Shown: positions 60,601-64,000 of the stretch, in pieces
How positions within the stretch are numbered: the first letter of the stretch is position 1
Layout: each line of letters starts with the position of its first letter
Assembly (NCBI GenBank): GCA_029582265.1
Contig: CM055837.1
Coordinates: 8,073,926-8,137,925, forward strand
Reading direction: 5' to 3'
DNA: 64,000 nt
DNA from: Zoroaster sp. YZ-2022
Lineage: Eukaryota; Echinodermata; Asteroidea; Forcipulatida; Zoroasteridae
Position numbers and translations under genes: made by a program
The notes under the pieces: model-generated
Seen by the model: only the letters and a program-made list of their open reading frames with translations
Told to the model about the DNA's origin: nothing
Databases searched by the model: none

Positions 60601-61866
60601 ATAAAATCAATTTCATCAGAATCGAGCAAAGGCTATATTTTAGAAGTTGATTTAGAATATCCTAAAGAATTACACGATTCTCACAATGCATTTCCACTCG
60701 CGCCAGAGACGTTAATAGTACCAAAAGAATACATGTCACCGTATCAACTCAAGTTATTAAAAGGTAAACCGGCTCCAAACGCTGAAAAATTAGTTCCAAA
60801 TTTAGGTAATAAAACAAAATACGTACTTCATTATCGCAATTTACAATTATATTTACAACTAGGTATGAAACTAACTAAAATTCATAAAGTATTAGAATTT
60901 AATCAATCGCCATGGATGAAATCATACATTGATAAAAACACTCAACTCAGAAAAAACGCGACGAGTGAGTTTGAAAAAGATTTTTTTAAACTCATGAATA
61001 ATTCAGTTTTTGGAAAAACAATGGAAAATGTACGAAATCACGTTAACGTAAATTTGAAACGGTTAAACGATGAAAAAGAACACAAGCAAATGCTTAAATT
61101 ATTTGCAAAACCAAATTTTGCTCAAGCTAAAATGTTTGAAGATCATGATCTAGTGGCGATTCACATGCACAAAACAAAACTCTTACTTAATCGTCCAGTC
61201 TACGTAGGAATGTGCATTTTAGAATTAGCTAAACTTTACATGTACGATTTTTATTATAATCATTTAAAGCTAAAATATGGTAACAACTGTGGGATGCTTT
61301 ACACGGATACGGATAGTTTGATTCTTGAGATTAAAACAGAAGATGTATATAAAGATATGAAAGAAGACAAACATTTATATGATTTTAGTAATTATAAAAA
61401 AGATCATTTTCTATTTTCTGAAGAAAATAAAAAAGTGATTGGTAAAATGAAAGACGAAACAGCTGGAATACTTATTGTAGAATTTATTGGTTTAAGACCA
61501 AAAATGTATTTGATACTTTTATTGAAAGAAATAGAAATAAAAAAACCTACTGGCTTAAGACCTAGTGTTTTTTCAAAAGAACTAAAAAAAGCTAAAGGTG
61601 TTAAAAAACAAGTTTTAGAACAGAAAATTAAACATGAAGACTATAAACAAGTTTTATTTCAAAATAATACGCTAAATCATAATATGAATTTTATTAGTCA
61701 TGAAAAAAATAGATTATATTCAACGCAAGTAAATAAAATATCACTATCTACTTTAGACACAAAGAGATATATTTTAGAAGACGGAATACATACTTTAGCT
61801 TACGAGCACAAAAGCTCATCAATGTTTAATAGGCGGATTTTCTGTATCTCGCGGTATAATTTGTAA
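57634..61866 (+). pseudogene. Polinton DNA polymerase B (protein-primed), broken
   Basis: Frame 57634-58554 holds an N-terminal part with a SAP-like helix pair (LNLAELKEYVRINNIVVSER) and the KACINV-type KQACINVNNKDNKCFRWA. The same frame continues after a TAA (58552-58554) with FVIYADFES (exonuclease region). A one-base frame change near 59320 moves the zinc-binding and FHNLRGYDSYL segments (to 59640) to another frame, which ends with an in-frame TAA. A SINE occupies 59699-60044. Frame 60049-61866 carries the palm: YLDANNLYGYA (about residue 150), KLMNNSVFGKTMEN (about 315), YTDTDSL (about 420, catalytic aspartates present) and GLRPKMY. The original end is probably near 61815; the rest reads into the convergent integrase. 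Catalytic residues are preserved but the gene cannot make one protein. Confidence 0.93.
59699..60044 (-). mobile_element. tRNA-Leu-type SINE inserted in the polymerase gene
   Basis: Reverse-complement copy of the 4347-4692 subfamily, with its (AAT)n tail on the left at 59699 and its tRNA-like head on the right ending in 'gaccgctcggccatgacacc'. Polymerase coding sequence resumes immediately afterwards. The insertion is younger than the Polinton. A clear target duplication is not visible. Confidence 0.93.
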
Positions 61867-62840
61867 TTCTTCTTTTACAAAACTACGAGCAACTCTGTCT
61901 ACACCCGGCGCAGACGCTAAATAATACAAAATAGGTTGATTTGCAGCTTGTATCGTTTTAGCTATTCTATAAATTTTTATACTTCATATAGGATCGGTTG
62001 CGCGACGTCTCGTATCTTTTTCAACTTCACCGGGTGCGTATAAATATCGAACTAAACTACTAGTCGGAATTCTTTTTTCATTCTTCTTTTTAGCTGCGCC
62101 AAGCGCAGGTGAGGCTGGATTTTGTTCAACAACACTCGATTTAATCGCGTCTCTTGGTTTTAAATTTATAAGACGAGTTGTTTCATTATTTAATGCTTTT
62201 ACAACAGCCGGTAATCTTTTAACCCATTCTCTATTTCTCTTTTCAGTCGCTATTTCTTGAGCGTATTGATGAGAAAATAATCTTTCTGCTAACGTTCTAT
62301 TAAATCGCTCTACTATACCTTGAGCTCTATGATTACCGGCTTCGCCTCTTTGAATTTTTACATTGTGTTTACTCATTAATACATTAACGCTAGACATAAA
62401 TTCTTTTCCAGGATCAACTTTTATAATTTTAGGCCAAGTTAGCAAACTACGTTTATAAATTTTCTGAAACGCATTATTGACTTGAATAGCGGTTTTATCT
62501 GTTAACGGTTCTGCTTCTTTATATCTACTAGCTTCATCTACAACAGTTAATGCGTATTTATATGTAATTTTACCAACTACATCATGCGGAAGAAATAATA
62601 AATCTGCCTGATGAACCTCATTTGGTTTTTCTAACGTACTATTTGAACTAGTTGGTCTTGGAATATATTTAGGATAGGGTAAATAAATTTGCCACAACGC
62701 TTGCTTTTTAATCCAACGTGAAACTACTTTTTTATTTACTTTTGTTTCTTGAGCTAATTTATTAATCGCATCTAAACCCTTATACTACCTTTCGGACTAT
62801 AACAAGCATTACTAAGCTTTAGTTGTATTTGTTTATCCAT
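61819..62840 (-). pseudogene. Polinton retrovirus-like integrase, broken
   Basis: The main frame 61984-62697 has the rve core: Asp in HQADLLFL, Asp in KVDPGKEF 63 residues later, and Glu in GIVERFNRT 35 residues after that (D,D-35-E). KQALWQIYLPYPKYIPRP and a helix-turn-helix-like segment before it lie in the frame that continues upstream, where a frame change near 62785 separates it from ATG 62840. At the 3' side a TGA (61984-61986) interrupts a frame that stays open to 61819 with protein-like composition (IAKTIQAANQ, GVDRVARSFVKEE). The enzyme would join element ends to host DNA. It is convergent with, and abuts, the polymerase. Confidence 0.9.
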
Positions 62841-62882
62841 TGTTTTGCTCGCGTTAGCGTTTATTATTTATAAATATAATTT

Positions 62883-63165
62883 TTATTCTATAGAATTTTT
62901 AGGCATAAGAGAGGATGGTAAAATGCCTTGTTTAATTAACCACATTTGCGTCATTGAAGATAACCCAAGCGTTACGGTTAATTTTAATCGATCTTTTACA
63001 TCTAATTTATTTAAATTAGCTGGTTCTACGTTTAATGTTTTTTTACCCAACATGCTGTATAAAACGACAAATAGTGTTAAAACGGCGCTGTGATAAGCTG
63101 AATCAGCGATTGTTTTTTGTATCCATCTTATTTTATACTTGTTGTTATAATAATTTTTAAAATTT
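62883..63165 (-). pseudogene. Small hydrophobic Polinton protein, start codon not in frame
   Basis: The minus frame ends at TAA 62883-62885 and reads ADSAYHSAVLTLFVVLYSML, then GKKTLNVEPANLNKLDVKD, a second hydrophobic stretch and WLIKQGILPSSLMP. It has the look of a short membrane-associated protein of the element; I do not know its role. It is open up to a stop at about 63167, but no ATG precedes the conserved part in this frame (an ATG at 63127 is one frame off), so it is probably broken. It lies 43 bases upstream of the integrase start. Confidence 0.5.
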
Positions 63166-63170
63166 TTAAA

Positions 63171-63362
63171 TTATTCCATTTCAAAAACTGTGAGTTCTTT
63201 CGTCAGAGGCGACAGTGGCGCTTGTGTGGGTTTTGATGGTTCATTTACCGTCGCTGGCTCTTTTTTACTAAACAAAAAATAAGCGAAACCTCCAATAGCT
63301 AAACCAATAGCGATATAGTAATAGTAGCTCATTTCATTACTCGTTTCTTTTGAAACTGACAA
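63171..63362 (-). CDS. Small single-span membrane ORF of the Polinton
   Basis: From the first ATG in frame (63332) the peptide is MSYYYYIAIGLAIGGFAYFL, then FSKKEP and a polar Pro/Thr-rich tail ending TVFEME. One transmembrane segment with a positive flank is clear. The frame is open upstream to join, after a frame change near 63375, the Lys-rich ORF 63379-63576. The two may have been one gene: a basic N-terminal region plus a membrane anchor. Function unknown. Confidence 0.5.
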   Translation of the reverse strand: MSVSKETSNEMSYYYYIAIGLAIGGFAYFLFSKKEPATVNEPSKPTQAPLSPLTKELTVFEME

Positions 63363-63378
63363 TGATGTGTTATTACGA

Positions 63379-63576
63379 CTAGTTGTATTTTTTGTCGAAC
63401 TTTTTAAAAGTTGTAGTTTTTTTTTCTTTATTAAGTTTAGCGAGTTGTTTACCAGCCGCGACTCTTTTTGGTTTTTTTTCTTTTTTAGTCGGCGTTTTCG
63501 TTACTACTAACGGTAACTCTGTCGAGCTCTCTTGATTGCTCGTTAGCGGTTGTGCATTCTGCTCGTTCGTCTCCAT
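63379..63576 (-). CDS. Lys-rich small ORF of the Polinton
   Basis: A 65-residue frame, METNEQNAQPLTSNQESSTE followed by TPTKKEKKPKRVAAGKQLAK and a Lys-rich end KKFDKKYN. 'KRVAAGKQLAKLN' is a pattern I recall from short basic Polinton proteins, without a known role. It overlaps the end of the upstream ORF (63485 onward) in another frame. Confidence 0.45.
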   Translation of the reverse strand: METNEQNAQPLTSNQESSTELPLVVTKTPTKKEKKPKRVAAGKQLAKLNKEKKTTTFKKFDKKYN

Positions 63577-64000
63577 CGCTTTTATTATCTATACAAGATT
63601 CTTCTTTTCTTTTTAAATGTTTTGCAGTAATTAACGTTGCACTGAGTGGCGCAATAAACATTCCGTACTTGTAGTATATTTCACACGCTACAGTAGAAAG
63701 CATACTAGAAATGAATGGATCTTTTTCTAAATCTGAAATTAATTTACCTTCATCGTCAATTTGAAATTGATGACCGTATAAATCAATACGATTTAAACTA
63801 AATCCTAATAGTTTAGCGTATAGCGTTAGAATGGCGCTACCTAAAGACTGCGTTATATCACGACTTAATTTAGTTTCGTATTGTGTGAGTAATACGTTTT
63901 GCTCTTCTGTAGATAAAGTTTCAATATCGCTAACGCTATACTCTTTACCGAAATACTTTTTCGACTCTCCTCCTACTACAGCTGATATAAGCCGTAGTTT
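63485..64000 (-). CDS. Unrecognised Polinton ORF, partial at window edge
   Basis: An open frame enters from beyond 64000 and runs to 63485, covering about 172 codons. It reads SKKYFGKEYSVSDIETLSTE, TKLSRDITQSLGSAILTLYA and LLGFSLNRIDLYGHQFQIDD, then a TVACEIYYKYGMFIAPLSAT hydrophobic patch and an acidic, Ser-rich C-terminus. I cannot assign it. It is transcribed in the same direction as the integrase and may be a structural or accessory protein. Confidence 0.5.
   Translation of the reverse strand, partial: KLRLISAVVGGESKKYFGKEYSVSDIETLSTEEQNVLLTQYETKLSRDITQSLGSAILTLYAKLLGFSLNRIDLYGHQFQIDDEGKLISDLEKDPFISSMLSTVACEIYYKYGMFIAPLSATLITAKHLKRKEESCIDNKSDGDERAECTTANEQSRELDRVTVSSNENAD

Larger units (their letters stand above)
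57331..64000. mobile_element. Polinton/Maverick element, left part, degenerate
   Basis: A protein-primed type DNA polymerase B (+), a retrovirus-type integrase (-) and small minus-strand ORFs are packed with little spacing in AT-rich sequence from about 57.35 kb to the window end, the arrangement expected of a Polinton. The left end is inferred near 57331 (AGTATGGTAGATGGGGGTCC), since AG-starting termini are usual, but the other terminal repeat lies outside the window. Stops, frameshifts and a SINE insertion show this is an old, immobile copy. Confidence 0.9.

Noticed and set aside
62845..63093. 82-codon plus-strand frame in the Polinton
   Set aside because: The opposite strand carries a protein-like small hydrophobic frame; this one is its shadow.

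Overview
The window looks like nuclear DNA from an invertebrate deuterostome with a repeat-rich genome. Genes are sparse and split by GT..AG introns, SINEs carry tRNA-Leu-like heads, the LINE fragments are of APE type, a Polinton/Maverick is present, and one gene encodes a secreted C-type lectin. An echinoderm is my best guess, but the sequence does not settle this; a hemichordate or another marine invertebrate is possible.

Layout. 0-2 kb: minus-strand exons of a DDE integrase-core gene, apparently damaged. 2-11 kb: no convincing gene; palindromic AT-rich satellite (2.8-3.3 kb), tandem tRNA-Leu-type SINEs (4.2-4.7 kb), a cluster of a 15-16 bp near-palindrome (4.07-5.88 kb), several MITEs and a long TA microsatellite. 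11.8-12.3 kb: C-type lectin coding exon (+). 12.5-13.7 and 19.2-20.3 kb: two decayed LINE reverse-transcriptase fragments. 20.5 kb: probable last exon of a C2H2 zinc-finger gene. 23.0-23.9 kb: non-autonomous hAT element with 8-bp target duplication. 23.9-34.4 kb: a very large inverted-repeat structure whose arms are tandem ~145-bp tRNA-like modules and whose core is a 5.8-kb array of 19 copies of a ~305-bp unit. 35-41 kb: MITEs, a 0.5-kb repeat shared with 16.8-17.4 kb, and a LINE C-terminal fragment. 42.0-44.6 kb: a fibroblast growth factor gene (minus, three core exons that join in frame). 45-49 kb: MITEs and palindromic repeats. 49.3-53.0 kb: an SLC16/monocarboxylate-transporter-like gene (minus, four exons that join in frame, 443 aa). 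54.5-56.4 kb: a SINE and a decayed gag-like ORF. 57.3 kb to the end: one end of a Polinton/Maverick carrying a broken protein-primed DNA polymerase B, a convergent integrase and three small ORFs; a SINE has inserted into the polymerase gene.

The host genes that look intact (lectin, FGF, SLC16-like transporter) are unrelated neighbours and do not form a pathway. The most unusual feature is the 23.9-34.4 kb structure. It resembles foldback/Galileo-type elements with internally repetitive arms, but the tRNA-like modules and the homogeneous central satellite match no family I can name.
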